DNA of 64,000 nt, from NCBI GenBank assembly GCA_963578105.1, contig CAUZBP010000004.1:62001-126000 (forward strand). Direction: 5' to 3'. The stretch comes from GCA-2718815 sp963578105. Its GTDB lineage: Bacteria > Planctomycetota > Planctomycetia > Pirellulales > Pirellulaceae. Made by a program: the position numbers and the translations under genes. The notes under the pieces were generated by a model. The model had not been told where the DNA came from and did no database searches. It was given only the letters and a program-made list of their open reading frames with translations. Shown piece after piece: positions 35,244 to 44,420 of the stretch; the stretch's first letter is position 1, and each line of letters opens with the position of its first letter.

Positions 35244-35288
35244 GTTTCACAGCGTCTTGTTTCACAGCGTCTTGTTTCACAGCCTTCC
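35244..35288. repeat. 15-bp tandem repeat in the rsmH leader
   Basis: GTTTCACAGCGTCTT occurs at 35244-35258 and 35259-35273, with a diverged third copy to 35288 (GTTTCACAGC then CTTCC). It ends 11 bases before the rsmH start codon, so copy number would change leader length. Confidence 0.85.
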
Positions 35289-35299
35289 GATTTCACCTC

Positions 35300-36178
35300 A
35301 TGTCGCAGCACGTACCGGTACTTGTCGACGAGATACTGCACGCGTTCGAACTGCGCAGCGGGCAGATCGTGGTGGACGGAACTTTAGGTGGAGGGGGGCA
35401 TACCCGCCTGCTGGCCGAGGGCATCGCGCCGGGGGGGAGTGTGATTGCCCTGGATCGTGACCCGGAGGCGGTGCGTGCCTCGCAACAGTGGGTCGAGGAA
35501 ACGCAACTGCCCGTTCAGTTGCGTGTTTCCAACTTTGCCGACCTTCCGGAGGTACTGCACGAGGACGGACAGCAGCAAGTGGATGCGATTCTTTTGGATT
35601 TAGGGTTATCGAGTGATCAACTGGCCGACACGGAACGGGGGTTCAGTTTCGATGCTGAAGGTCCCCTCGATTTGCGGTTTGACCCTCTCGAAGGCGAGCC
35701 TGCATACCGTCTTTTGGACCGTCTGGGGGAACGCCACCTGGCTGATATCATCTATCAATATGGCGAAGAACGTTACAGCCGTCGCATTGCAAGACGCATC
35801 GTCCAAGAGCGCCATTCCCGGCCGATCCGCACGGCCAAGGAACTTTCCCAGTTGATCTGCAGTGCGATGCCAAAAAAAACATCTCGTCAGCGTATTCATC
35901 CTGCTACCAGGACGTTTCAAGCTTTACGGATCGCGATCAACGAAGAATTAAAGGCCTTGGAAACGGCTCTCCACAGGCTTCCTGACTGCTTGGTTTCCGG
36001 TGGAAAACTTGCCATCATTAGTTTTCATTCGTTGGAAGATCGCCTTGTTAAGCGGGCATTTCGTGATGATCCTCGGCTGGAGCCACTGACGAAAAAACCG
36101 ATCCGGCCTTCTCCCACGGAAGTGGCTGCCAATCCCCGCAGTCGTAGCGCTCGCTTGCGGGTCGCCAAATGTACTTGA
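35300..36178 (+). CDS. rsmH: 16S rRNA (cytosine(1402)-N(4))-methyltransferase
   Basis: A 292-aa SAM-dependent enzyme (MraW) acting on the ribosomal decoding centre. HVPVLVDEILHAF, VDGTLGGGGHT (SAM loop), VIALDRDPEA, ILLDLGLSSDQL and the GGKLAIISFHSLEDRLVK segment are all present. It usually begins the division and cell-wall cluster after mraZ; here no ftsL, ftsI or mur gene follows, consistent with the broken dcw cluster of Planctomycetes. The leader carries 15-bp tandem repeats. Confidence 0.96.
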   Translation: MSQHVPVLVDEILHAFELRSGQIVVDGTLGGGGHTRLLAEGIAPGGSVIALDRDPEAVRASQQWVEETQLPVQLRVSNFADLPEVLHEDGQQQVDAILLDLGLSSDQLADTERGFSFDAEGPLDLRFDPLEGEPAYRLLDRLGERHLADIIYQYGEERYSRRIARRIVQERHSRPIRTAKELSQLICSAMPKKTSRQRIHPATRTFQALRIAINEELKALETALHRLPDCLVSGGKLAIISFHSLEDRLVKRAFRDDPRLEPLTKKPIRPSPTEVAANPRSRSARLRVAKCT

Positions 36179-36227
36179 AACGGTTAACCTGAAGACAGCT
36201 TCACGGATCCGTACGGTACGTCAGTCG

Positions 36228-36716
36228 ATGCCTCGTTCATCCCCTTCGGTCAACATTAAACGTATTATTTCTGGCGGTCAGACTGGGGTAGATCGCGGAG
36301 CGCTTGATGCTGCGATTGAGATGGGAATCGAACACGGCGGCTGGTGTCCACGAGGTCGCCTGGCGGAAGATGGTACCATTCCGTCAAAGTATGAATTGAA
36401 AGAAAGTAAATTTGCGGAGTATTGGGTGCGGACGGAGCAAAACGTGCTGGATTCCGACGGGACACTGATCATCCACCGGGGTAGACTTCAAGGAGGAACC
36501 CGGTTGACTTACCGACTCGCGAAAAAACATGGTAAACCCTGTTTCCGGGTGGATTTATCGGAGAATCCCTGCCCGGAAGCGGTGCGCGCCTGGATGAAAG
36601 AGTACGAGATCGAAATCTTAAATGTTGCGGGACCTCGTGAGAGCTCAATTCCCGGCATTTCTTCTGGAACCCGGCAGCTGGTCATGTCGATTTTTAAAAG
36701 AACGGGCCAAGAATAA
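36228..36716 (+). CDS. Putative molybdenum carrier (MoCo-carrier-like Rossmann protein)
   Basis: A 162-aa protein. IISGGQTGVDRGALDAA near residue 12 and GGWCPRGRLAEDG are hallmarks of the putative MoCo carrier family, related to lysine-decarboxylase-like Rossmann folds. Members may bind molybdenum cofactor, but direct evidence outside algae is thin. Here a molybdopterin enzyme (formate dehydrogenase) exists 13 kb away. It follows rsmH by 49 bases on the same strand. ATG start. Confidence 0.75.
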   Translation: MPRSSPSVNIKRIISGGQTGVDRGALDAAIEMGIEHGGWCPRGRLAEDGTIPSKYELKESKFAEYWVRTEQNVLDSDGTLIIHRGRLQGGTRLTYRLAKKHGKPCFRVDLSENPCPEAVRAWMKEYEIEILNVAGPRESSIPGISSGTRQLVMSIFKRTGQE

Positions 36717-36827
36717 AGCCTGACCGAGGTTGCGGTAAGGTTGAAGATGGATGGCGGTCGCATGATGCGGAAGTAATCACCAGAGAGGGGCATGGACTTG
36801 CCCCGCTTGATGACACGGAGATCCAAC

Positions 36828-37229
36828 ATGGCAGCTGAAAGTGAGCGAGACACGCAACACCCTGCGCCCGGCGATGACAACCCGGAAGTCGAAGGAGTCG
36901 ATCGCGAACCGTCTCAGGTGACGGTCAGTGGTGAAACGGCTGCACCGACAGAAAACGTGCCGGAAAAAAAATCACAGCAGCAACTTTCGCGACAAAGGCT
37001 TGCCGTGCTGGGAGGTATCCTCCTGGTGGTGGCCGCTATTTTCGCTATCACGGCGTTAGACGCTCCTTGGTACATGGTCTATGACCGCGGGCCGGACGAT
37101 ACGGTGGATTCTTTAGATTCCCATATTGGCGCCCCCTGGAGGATCTCGGGGATTTCCATCCTGTGGTACTTCACTGCTGCTGCTGCAGTTGCCGGAATTA
37201 CCCTTTTAGCGAAATCGCGCCGCTCGTAG
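36828..37229 (+). CDS. Small membrane protein, unknown function
   Basis: A 133-aa protein. The first 65 residues are polar, acidic and probably disordered (rich in Glu, Asp, Pro, Gln). Two membrane helices follow, LAVLGGILLVVAAIFAI and ISILWYFTAAAAVAGITLL, joined by about 40 residues that include WYMVYDRGPDD. ATG 36828 has GGAG 8 bases upstream; the longer frame from 36792 has no such site. No family recognised. It converges with the hydrolase gene, only 14 bases away. Confidence 0.6.
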   Translation: MAAESERDTQHPAPGDDNPEVEGVDREPSQVTVSGETAAPTENVPEKKSQQQLSRQRLAVLGGILLVVAAIFAITALDAPWYMVYDRGPDDTVDSLDSHIGAPWRISGISILWYFTAAAAVAGITLLAKSRRS

Positions 37230-37243
37230 GTCCGCTGTGCAGA

Positions 37244-38110
37244 TTAGGGAAGCAGGTCGGGTGCAGGGCGCGATCTTGGTGAGGGAGCCGTAAATTGATG
37301 GATGAAGTGTTGAAGTGCGGCGTAGTACTCGCCAGACTGCGTTGAGTTGTGCGTTCCACCAGGAATCGTGACCCACTGCTTGGGGCCCGGAACGGATGCG
37401 TGAAGCCTTCTTCCTAACTCAAATGGAATGATTTCATCCCTGTCACCATGGCTCTGCAGGAGGGGACCCGGATAAGACTGTATCCTCGTCAACGAGTCCA
37501 ATTGAGTCCTGATCAGCCAACGGACCGGGAGCCAGGGATAAAGGGTGGCCGCGGCGTCGGGCAGACTGGTGAAAGTGCTCTCCAGCACCAGGCCAAGTGG
37601 TTGCTCTGCGGCGGCTAAGGCGACGGCCACCGCGCCTCCCAGGGAGCGTCCCATCAAGATCATGTCCGCCGGCGTGATGTCCGCCTGTTGGGCAAACGCA
37701 GTCCGGGCCGCGCGGGCGTCCAGTAAGACGCCCGCTTCGTCCGGGTGACCTTCGCTGCGGCCGTAACCTCGATAGTCAAAAATAAAGACTGCGGCATCCA
37801 GGTGGTTGTGAAGGATTCGCAACAAAAATTCCCGGTCCGCCAGATGGCCCGCATTACCATGGCAGTACAGGATGTAAGCCCGTGGCTGCTTGTGGGGTAG
37901 GTACCAGGCGTGTAATTTGGTTCCGTCGGTGGCAGTGAAGTGGACGTCTTCAAACGGGATTTCACTCGGGTTCCAGTTTCCCTCGGGGTAACATCTGGGA
38001 TGGAAAATCAATCGTTCTTCGAAAATCATCAGGAGGGCACCGATTGAGACGTAGGTGAGCGCGAGGACGCCAAGAAGTAGGAGCACATTCTTATAGCCCT
38101 TGGACCACAT
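37244..38110 (-). CDS. Membrane-anchored alpha/beta hydrolase (BEM46/serine aminopeptidase-like)
   Basis: A 288-aa hydrolase. One N-terminal membrane helix (VLLLLGVLALTYVSIGALL) anchors it. The core shows YCHGNAGH for the oxyanion region, the nucleophile elbow GRSLGG, the acid in SHGDRDEI and the His in PGGTHN, all in the order of the alpha/beta hydrolase fold. It resembles YqkD/BEM46 peptidases or esterases whose substrates are unknown. ATG 38110 is chosen over TTG 38125. Single gene, converging on the small membrane protein. Confidence 0.85.
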   Translation of the reverse strand: MWSKGYKNVLLLLGVLALTYVSIGALLMIFEERLIFHPRCYPEGNWNPSEIPFEDVHFTATDGTKLHAWYLPHKQPRAYILYCHGNAGHLADREFLLRILHNHLDAAVFIFDYRGYGRSEGHPDEAGVLLDARAARTAFAQQADITPADMILMGRSLGGAVAVALAAAEQPLGLVLESTFTSLPDAAATLYPWLPVRWLIRTQLDSLTRIQSYPGPLLQSHGDRDEIIPFELGRRLHASVPGPKQWVTIPGGTHNSTQSGEYYAALQHFIHQFTAPSPRSRPAPDLLP

Positions 38111-38230
38111 CGGTTTAACAGCCAAAACACAGGTTTTTATGAAAGGGACTGCTCGACGAGGTTCGCCGTGACCTTATTTAACATTCCCAATCCACGGTGA
38201 CGCTCAAAGGAAGGGTTCCAGGCCGCTGGC

Positions 38231-38872
38231 CTAGTTGCCGAAAGAGAGTCCCCAACTGAATCCGGGCCGTTGGTGGGGATAACAGTGCTGCTGATGACCG
38301 TAGTGAGGACTCCAGGTGGGTAAAAAGTGGGGACCACCGTAGTAGTGTTCTTCGACGATGACCGGAACTTGTGATGACGGTGGAATGCGCGGTATCGGTG
38401 GAGCTTGCATGGCCTGCAAAACTCCGTCACTCACTCCCTGTTGGCTCAGCTCAATCAGATTCTGCGTTGTGAGTGGCCTTGCAATCCCATGCCTGGCAAT
38501 GTGTGTTTGTATCACTTCATCACTCAAGCCGGCCTGGCTCATCGAAATCACGTCGTCCTTGGTAACGGCTCCCGCCAACTGGCGTCCCAGGTGTTGTTCG
38601 AACAGCGTCTGATTGCGGGCTTCGACGTCATCCATGTGACTCCCCACGGCTGCGCCTGTCAGCGCGCCCAGCGCTGCACCCAACAAGGCGTTCTCGCCCG
38701 TGTTGCTGTTACCTTTGCTCAGGGCTGTTCCCAGCCCGGCTCCGGCCAAACCACCGAACAAAGAAAAGTCCCGTGTGTTTTGGCGACTCCGGTAGGCAGT
38801 AGGCGTCTGGCATCCAATCAGGCAGACCAGGAGTGCCACCGCCAGGTACTGCAGAGCGTGTGAGTGTTTCAT
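38231..38872 (-). CDS. Glycine-zipper lipoprotein
   Basis: A 213-aa exported lipoprotein: the signal sequence ends in LIGC, an acceptable lipobox. Residues about 40-78 are a glycine-zipper region (GGLAGAGLGTAL, then ALLGAALGALTGAAVGSHM), as in outer-membrane SmpA-like and YMGG-type proteins. A helical segment with two related repeats follows (DVISMSQAGLSDEVIQTHI and NLIELSQQGVSDGVLQAM), then a Tyr/His/Pro-rich tail. Function unknown; envelope location is probable. Confidence 0.8.
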   Translation of the reverse strand: MKHSHALQYLAVALLVCLIGCQTPTAYRSRQNTRDFSLFGGLAGAGLGTALSKGNSNTGENALLGAALGALTGAAVGSHMDDVEARNQTLFEQHLGRQLAGAVTKDDVISMSQAGLSDEVIQTHIARHGIARPLTTQNLIELSQQGVSDGVLQAMQAPPIPRIPPSSQVPVIVEEHYYGGPHFLPTWSPHYGHQQHCYPHQRPGFSWGLSFGN

Positions 38873-39122
38873 GGGTGCATGTTACCAGCGGGGAGGTCCA
38901 GAAAATTGTCCAGCCATAATCTGAACATCGACGCGACGGGCCATGGGACTGCTCTCAAAAGGCTCGAATCATCGCGAGCCGGATAGGCGTCGTCAAGAGA
39001 GAATGCACCAAAGACATTGGTTAGGCAGGCAGGTCGGCAGCAGGGCTAGCGTTTCTCCGGCCTGCCGGACTCTTGCTGCTTTCCACCTGAAATGTCGGGT
39101 TGGGTGCTTGCCGGTCGTGGTT

Positions 39123-40583
39123 TCAGGCCAGTACTTCTTTCAACACGTGGCCACCGACGTCGGTCAGTCGGTGGCGTCTTCCTTGATATTTGAAAGTCAG
39201 CCGTGTGTGGTCAATTCCGAGGCAACGAAGAATCGTGGCCTGCAGGTCGTGGACGTGGACCGGATCACTGGTGATGTTGTAGGAAAAGTCATCGGTCGCA
39301 CCGTAGGTCATTCCCGGACGAATTCCACCCCCCGCCATCCAAACCGTGAAGCAGCGGGGATGATGGTCCCGGCCATAGTCGTTGTGAGTCATGCGACCCT
39401 GGCAGTATACCGTTCTACCGAACTCGCCACCCCAAACCACGAGCGTATCTTCCAGCAGGCCACGTTGCGCCAGGTCCTTGACCAGTGCGGCAGAACCCTG
39501 GTCGGTGTCATCACATTGTTTGCTGATTCCATCGGGTAATTTTCCATGTTGGTCCCAGCCACGATGAAAGAGTTGGACGAAGCGGACACCGCGTTCCACC
39601 AGTCGGCGAGCCAGCAGGCAATTGGCAGCGAAAGTTCCAGCCTGCCGCGAGTGGGGGCCGTAGAGCTTGAAAATATGTTCCGGTTCGCTGGCGACGTCTG
39701 CCAGTTCAGGAACGGCCGACTGCATGCGATAAGCCAGTTCATACTGGGCGATGCGTGTTGCGATTTCCGGGTCGCCGTGTTGTTCCAGCTTCAGCTGGTT
39801 GAGTTCCGCCAGGTCATCCAGCATCCGGCGTCGCTCGGTGGATTCAATGCCGGGGGGATCGGAGAGGTAGAGCACAGGATCTCCGACGGAGCGAAACTTT
39901 ACTCCCTGGTACTTGGAGGGCAAGAATCCGTTGCCCCACAGGCGATCGTAGAGAGGTTGTCCGGACGATCCGGAGCCTTGCGAAATCAGTGCCACGTAGG
40001 CGGGAAGATTCTGGCTGTCGCTGCCGAGTCCGTATGTCACCCAGGAACCGATGCTGGGCCTGCCGGCCAATTCGGCCCCGGTCTGAAAGAACGTGATAGC
40101 CGGATCATGATTGATGGCCTCGGTGTGCATCGATTTGATGAAACAGAGCTGATCCACGACTTCGGCTGTGTGCGGCATCAGTTCGCTGACCCATGCTCCG
40201 CACTTTCCGTGCTGGGCAAACTGAAAGATACTTGGTGCGATGGGGAAATGTGTCTGAGACGCCGTCATGGTCGTGAGACGTTGGCCCTGCCGAACCGACG
40301 CGGGCAAATCGTTCCCACGCAAGCCGGAGAGTTTGGGCTTGTAATCAAACAACTCTAGCTGGGACGGTGCGCCGGATTGAAATAAATAAATCACGCGTTT
40401 GGCTGTGGGGGGCAGGTGCAGGCCGTGGGCTGGGATCTTGGCATCGGCAGAGGCCGGCGCAGTTTGTCCGTCTTGGGCCAGGAGGCTGTGAATCGCTGCG
40501 GCACCGACACCGGTAGGGACGCCCCACAGGAATTGCCGGCGATGCATTTCTCCAAGTGACGGGGATTTCGTGAAATGGTTCAT
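39123..40583 (-). CDS. DUF1501 sulfatase-like protein
   Basis: A 486-aa protein with a twin-arginine-like leader (HRRQFLWG). DUF1501 proteins resemble the alkaline-phosphatase/sulfatase fold and are a large planctomycete family usually paired with a PSD1 or DUF1549/1553 gene. Visible are FQSGAPSQLELFDYKP, GSWVTYGLGSD, and the C-terminal VVWGGEFGRTVYCQG and GRDHHPRCFTVWMAGGG parts. It lies 92 bases downstream of the PSD1 gene and is almost certainly co-transcribed. The joint function is unknown; breakdown of complex carbohydrates is one proposal. Confidence 0.92.
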   Translation of the reverse strand: MNHFTKSPSLGEMHRRQFLWGVPTGVGAAAIHSLLAQDGQTAPASADAKIPAHGLHLPPTAKRVIYLFQSGAPSQLELFDYKPKLSGLRGNDLPASVRQGQRLTTMTASQTHFPIAPSIFQFAQHGKCGAWVSELMPHTAEVVDQLCFIKSMHTEAINHDPAITFFQTGAELAGRPSIGSWVTYGLGSDSQNLPAYVALISQGSGSSGQPLYDRLWGNGFLPSKYQGVKFRSVGDPVLYLSDPPGIESTERRRMLDDLAELNQLKLEQHGDPEIATRIAQYELAYRMQSAVPELADVASEPEHIFKLYGPHSRQAGTFAANCLLARRLVERGVRFVQLFHRGWDQHGKLPDGISKQCDDTDQGSAALVKDLAQRGLLEDTLVVWGGEFGRTVYCQGRMTHNDYGRDHHPRCFTVWMAGGGIRPGMTYGATDDFSYNITSDPVHVHDLQATILRCLGIDHTRLTFKYQGRRHRLTDVGGHVLKEVLA

Positions 40584-40675
40584 GGTGCAGAGCAGTGATT
40601 CGGGTGTTGGAATTGTGAGTTTACGGGAAGAACTTTCTCTTCAATCGTTTGTCAGGTGCGGTGACCGCTGGTTCC

Positions 40676-43600
40676 TCATTCCCTGGTGATGACTTCATCC
40701 AGGTTCAGAAGCATATTCATCACCAATGTATGGGCCGCCAAGTCGGTGGCATTCAGGGACGGATCCGGTGTTGAATCGCCGGATTCAATAAGTTTTTGAG
40801 CTCGATCCGGTTCGTCGCCGTACCGTTGTCGGTGGAACTGGAGCGCCGACTCCAAGACCTGCAATTCTCGGGAACTGGGCCGGCGCGAAGTGACCAGGCG
40901 AAAGGCGTGTGTGAGGCGCTGCGCGTCGTCCGGTCCGCCTTCCAGCAGGGCCCGTTCTGCAAGTGCCCTGGACGCTTCGACAAAAGTCACGTCATTCATC
41001 AACGTCAGTGCCTGCAGTGGGGTATTGGTACGAGACGTGCGTACCGTGCAGATTTCGCGAGGTGCGGCATCCATCACCAGCATGCTTGGTGGGGCTACCG
41101 TTCGTTTCCAATAGGTGTACAGACTGCGTCGGTAAAGGTCGGGTCCTTTGTCCTGCACATAACGGGATTCTTCCAGGGTCAACTCGACCCAGAGTCCCGC
41201 CGGTTGATAAGGCCTGACGGAGGCCCCGCCCAGTTGTTGCGTCAGGAGGCCGCTGGCGGCCAGGGCCTGGTCGCGAATCATGTGGGCTGACATCCGGTAC
41301 CGGGCACCCCGTCCCAGCCAGCGGTTTTCCGGATCTGCTTCGAGTCGGTCGGGCGAAACCCGTGACGTCTGCCGATAGGTGGCACTGCTCACAATCCAAC
41401 GTTGTAGCCTTTTTGAATCCCATCCGGCTTGCGGTAGTTCGACCGCCAGCCAATCCAGTAATTGAGGATGGCTCGGTTTTTCTCCCTGCGAGCCGAAGTC
41501 CTCCGCGGTTCGCACCAGTCCCTGGCCAAACAGTAACTGCCAGACCCGGTTGACGGCAACTCGAGCGGTCAACGGATGGGCCGGATCAACCAGCCACCGC
41601 GCCAAAGCCAGTCGGTTTCGCTCGACGTTGTCGGGCAAGGAAGGGAAACAGGTAGGAACATTTGCCTGAACTTGTTTGCCGGGGGCGTCATAACGTCCGC
41701 GGTTGAGCACGAAGGTTTCACGCGGCGTTTTCAATTCCTGCATCACCATGACCGTACCGATCGCGTCCTGAAACTGCCGTCGGCGATGTTGTAAAATGAC
41801 CCAATGCTGGCGCGCATCGCGGATTGCCTGCGGCGCGTGAAACTCGATGAAGTAACGACGAAGTTTCAAGGACTGGTTCTCGCTTCGTTTGCCTCGTGGC
41901 AGGGCAAGGATCTGCTCGATCGATTGATCGGTTGCCAGCAGGCGGGCTGTTTCCTGTGACAACTGCGAGTCGAACAGTCGCACGTCGTCGATCAGGCCAT
42001 GAAAGCGGTACTGTGTTCCGCGGGCGCCGATCCGCAGCGGGTCGGGAACCAGGAACGGTTGTTGTAAATCGTCGACAATAATTTCCAATGGAACCAGGTC
42101 GCCGTCAATATGAAGACGGACTCCTTGAAACACGCGTGTTCCGTCGTAGGTGACCAGAAGGTGGTGCCACTTATTTGCGGGAAAACTATCGACGCTGCGG
42201 ACTCGAAGGCAATCATCCAGCCAGCGGCGAACCAGATGAATGTGCCAGTGTCCGTCAATCAGTTCGACGCTGTATCCTTTTTGTTCATCGGTGTCCGATT
42301 GCATCTTGGAGACAATCGTGCCGCCAGACCCACCTTCAGGATGTACCCAAGCACTGATAGAAAATGCGTCATCGTAGTCAAACGTTGCCACATCTCCGAC
42401 TTCCAGGTAACGCGTTCCATCGAAGTGCCCCGCTTGTCCCAAACGACCTTCACGAAAAGTCGCATCTCCTTCCCAGCGGGGTTTTAAATCGTTGGCACTG
42501 CTTCCAGTCACGGAGTGGGCATCGTCCATTGTCAACTGGATCACGGGTTGGCCGAGCAGTTGGTCGTCATTCTGTAATTCAGCGATTTTAAATTCAGCTT
42601 CCCACGCCACTTGGGCCGCCTCGAGCTGAGCTGCGTGTTGCTCCATATGAAATTCAGCCTGTTCGATCTTGCGATCCAAACGGGCGAGCGCTTCTGCCTG
42701 GTCCCGGGTGGGGGCTTTGATGTGGGGAATCGAATTTCCCCATTTGCGGGCTTTGCCACGTTCAGGCACGTTGTTGAAAAAGGCAAAGAATTCATAAAAC
42801 TCGCGCTGGGATATCGGATCGTATTTGTGGTCGTGGCAACGGGCGCATCCCAGGGTGAGCCCCAACCAAACGGTTGACGTGGTCTCCACACGGTCCACGA
42901 CATATTCGACACGGTATTCTTCCGGGATGATGCCGCCTTCTGCATTGCCGCGATGGTTGCGGTGAAAACCCGTGGCGATGAGCTGATCCAGGGAAGGGTT
43001 GGGAAGTAAATCTCCGGCACACTGTTCAATCGTGAATTGGTCATAGGGCATTCCGGAATTGAAGGCCTCGATCACCCAGTTGCGCCAACGCCACATTTGG
43101 CGTGGCCCATCCATCTGATAGCCACTGGTGTCGGCGTAACGGGCCGCGTCCAGCCACTGGACGGCCATCCGTTCCCCGTAGCGTGGCGAGGCCATCAGGC
43201 GATCCACCAGACGCTGGTAACTGGCTGGGGACGAATCGGTGACAAAATTGTCGATTTGATCGACCGTCGGAGGCAGTCCTGTTAAATCCAACGAAAGTCG
43301 TCGAATCAAGGTTTCCTTGTTTGCCTCGTCCGAAGGTGTCAATTCCAAGCTTTCCAGGCGCGAGAGGACAAACGAATCAATGGGATGACGCAGCCAGTTG
43401 CCGCGTTGCACGTCAGGTAGTGGCGGCCGCTGCGGGGAGGTAAGGGACCAGAGTTCGTTCCAGTTGGCACCCCCATCAATCCAGCGGCCGATTAATTCAA
43501 TTTCGTTGGATGTCAATTGCCGATTCGTGTCGACCGGCGGCATGCGCTGGTCCGGATCGGAATGCGTGATGCGCACGTAAAGCTCGCTTTGCGAGCGATC

Positions 43601-43843
43601 ACCGGGCACGATGGACTGTTGACCGGAGAGATCCGTAAAGGCGCCTTCACGGGTGTCCAGTCGCAAATCGGAATCCCGTTGTTCCGCGTCCGGTCCGTGG
43701 CATTGAAAGCAAGCATCGGAGAGAATGGGTCGCACGTCACGTTGAAAATCAATGACTGCTTTGGAATCGGCATGCAGGTATGCCAGCGGTGTACTCACCA
43801 GGCAGCAGGCGATCCACCCAAGCCGGCGCGGCCAAAAACTCAT
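40676..43843 (-). CDS. PSD1-type planctomycete cytochrome C/DUF1549/LamG/DUF1553 protein
   Basis: A 1055-aa exported protein. Order: signal peptide (to about HADS); PSCyt1 domain with the haem-type CFQCH motif near residue 50; DUF1549 (about 150-350) including GLTLGCARCHDHK with CxxCH; a coiled-coil linker (about 375-410); a LamG-like lectin domain (about 450-610; ISAWVHPEGGSGG); then DUF1553 (about 730-1000; LARWLVDPAHPLTARV, SATYRQTSR, NTPLQALTLMND). GGAGGGG lies 5 bases before ATG 43843, so the upstream TTG 43864 is not used. It is paired with the DUF1501 gene, the standard planctomycete arrangement; its substrate is not known. Confidence 0.95.
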   Translation of the reverse strand: MSFWPRRLGWIACCLVSTPLAYLHADSKAVIDFQRDVRPILSDACFQCHGPDAEQRDSDLRLDTREGAFTDLSGQQSIVPGDRSQSELYVRITHSDPDQRMPPVDTNRQLTSNEIELIGRWIDGGANWNELWSLTSPQRPPLPDVQRGNWLRHPIDSFVLSRLESLELTPSDEANKETLIRRLSLDLTGLPPTVDQIDNFVTDSSPASYQRLVDRLMASPRYGERMAVQWLDAARYADTSGYQMDGPRQMWRWRNWVIEAFNSGMPYDQFTIEQCAGDLLPNPSLDQLIATGFHRNHRGNAEGGIIPEEYRVEYVVDRVETTSTVWLGLTLGCARCHDHKYDPISQREFYEFFAFFNNVPERGKARKWGNSIPHIKAPTRDQAEALARLDRKIEQAEFHMEQHAAQLEAAQVAWEAEFKIAELQNDDQLLGQPVIQLTMDDAHSVTGSSANDLKPRWEGDATFREGRLGQAGHFDGTRYLEVGDVATFDYDDAFSISAWVHPEGGSGGTIVSKMQSDTDEQKGYSVELIDGHWHIHLVRRWLDDCLRVRSVDSFPANKWHHLLVTYDGTRVFQGVRLHIDGDLVPLEIIVDDLQQPFLVPDPLRIGARGTQYRFHGLIDDVRLFDSQLSQETARLLATDQSIEQILALPRGKRSENQSLKLRRYFIEFHAPQAIRDARQHWVILQHRRRQFQDAIGTVMVMQELKTPRETFVLNRGRYDAPGKQVQANVPTCFPSLPDNVERNRLALARWLVDPAHPLTARVAVNRVWQLLFGQGLVRTAEDFGSQGEKPSHPQLLDWLAVELPQAGWDSKRLQRWIVSSATYRQTSRVSPDRLEADPENRWLGRGARYRMSAHMIRDQALAASGLLTQQLGGASVRPYQPAGLWVELTLEESRYVQDKGPDLYRRSLYTYWKRTVAPPSMLVMDAAPREICTVRTSRTNTPLQALTLMNDVTFVEASRALAERALLEGGPDDAQRLTHAFRLVTSRRPSSRELQVLESALQFHRQRYGDEPDRAQKLIESGDSTPDPSLNATDLAAHTLVMNMLLNLDEVITRE

Positions 43844-44325
43844 CGTAACCCCTCCAGACGACAACGTGGTTCCACTCTATTCTAATGTGCCAAGGCGAGT
43901 TTGGCGAGGAGATATAAGTGTCTGCCGCAGTTGACGTTGTATGAGGAATCCGGAGTTCACGGAGGTGCCAAATGGCTTGGCCGGAGCCTGGCTTGGTTGA
44001 CCCGCAGTACATCGTGAGAAGAACATTCGCCCGTGGCTTGCGAACGAAAGGCGTGTGCGTCATGGTGCTGGTTCATGCGGTGCAGGCCCGAGTTGCCGCA
44101 GCTGGCCCGCTCGGCCTAAGTTTTGCGAGTCGACGCAAGTCCCCGGCGGCTCACCGGTTGGATGACAGCTGGAAATGCGTAAATGCCGCAAAGTCAAAAA
44201 AAATGGAGAAGCGGGTCGGTAACTGCTTGCTCTCGGCCAGGCCAGACTTTAAAATGGCAGCAGTAGGGATTTGCGGCCGCTTGCAGCCTGACTGCTAAAG
44301 TGCCACCATTTCACTTGGCCCGAGT

Positions 44326-44337
44326 TGACCTGGGTCA
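44326..44337. promoter_or_regulatory. Palindrome TGACCTGGGTCA, possible operator
   Basis: A perfect TGACC-TG-GGTCA inverted repeat centred 89 bases before the start of the trans-sulfuration gene. The shape suits a dimeric repressor site; no regulator is identified. Confidence 0.25.
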
Positions 44338-44397
44338 CAGGGTGGTAAAACTTGGTTCCACGGTTGCGCGGCAGTTCCTTTTGAAAAGGTATCGCCG

Positions 44398-44407
44398 TTT
44401 TTTTTTT
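44398..44407. repeat. Homopolymeric T10 tract in the metB-like leader
   Basis: Ten consecutive T end 13 bases before the ATG, directly followed by the GAAAGAAG ribosome-binding sequence. A short CCTTTTGAAAAGG palindrome (44378-44390) precedes it. Such tracts slip in replication. Confidence 0.8.
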
Positions 44408-44420
44408 GAAAGAAGCACCC

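Larger units (their letters stand above)
43844..44420. other. 577-base region upstream of the cystathionine gamma-synthase
   Basis: A plus-strand frame at 43972-44298 has no domain and an unlikely composition, so it is not called. The region carries a 12-bp palindrome (44326-44337) and a T10 tract (44398-44407). No SAM riboswitch core motif was found. Confidence 0.45.

Noticed and set aside
43972..44298. 108-aa plus-strand frame upstream of the trans-sulfuration genes
   Set aside because: Unusual composition, no domain and no good ribosome-binding site.
43844..44420. SAM-responsive riboswitch before the cystathionine synthase
   Set aside because: No SAM-I, SAM-II or SAH core sequence seen; only a palindrome and a T tract.
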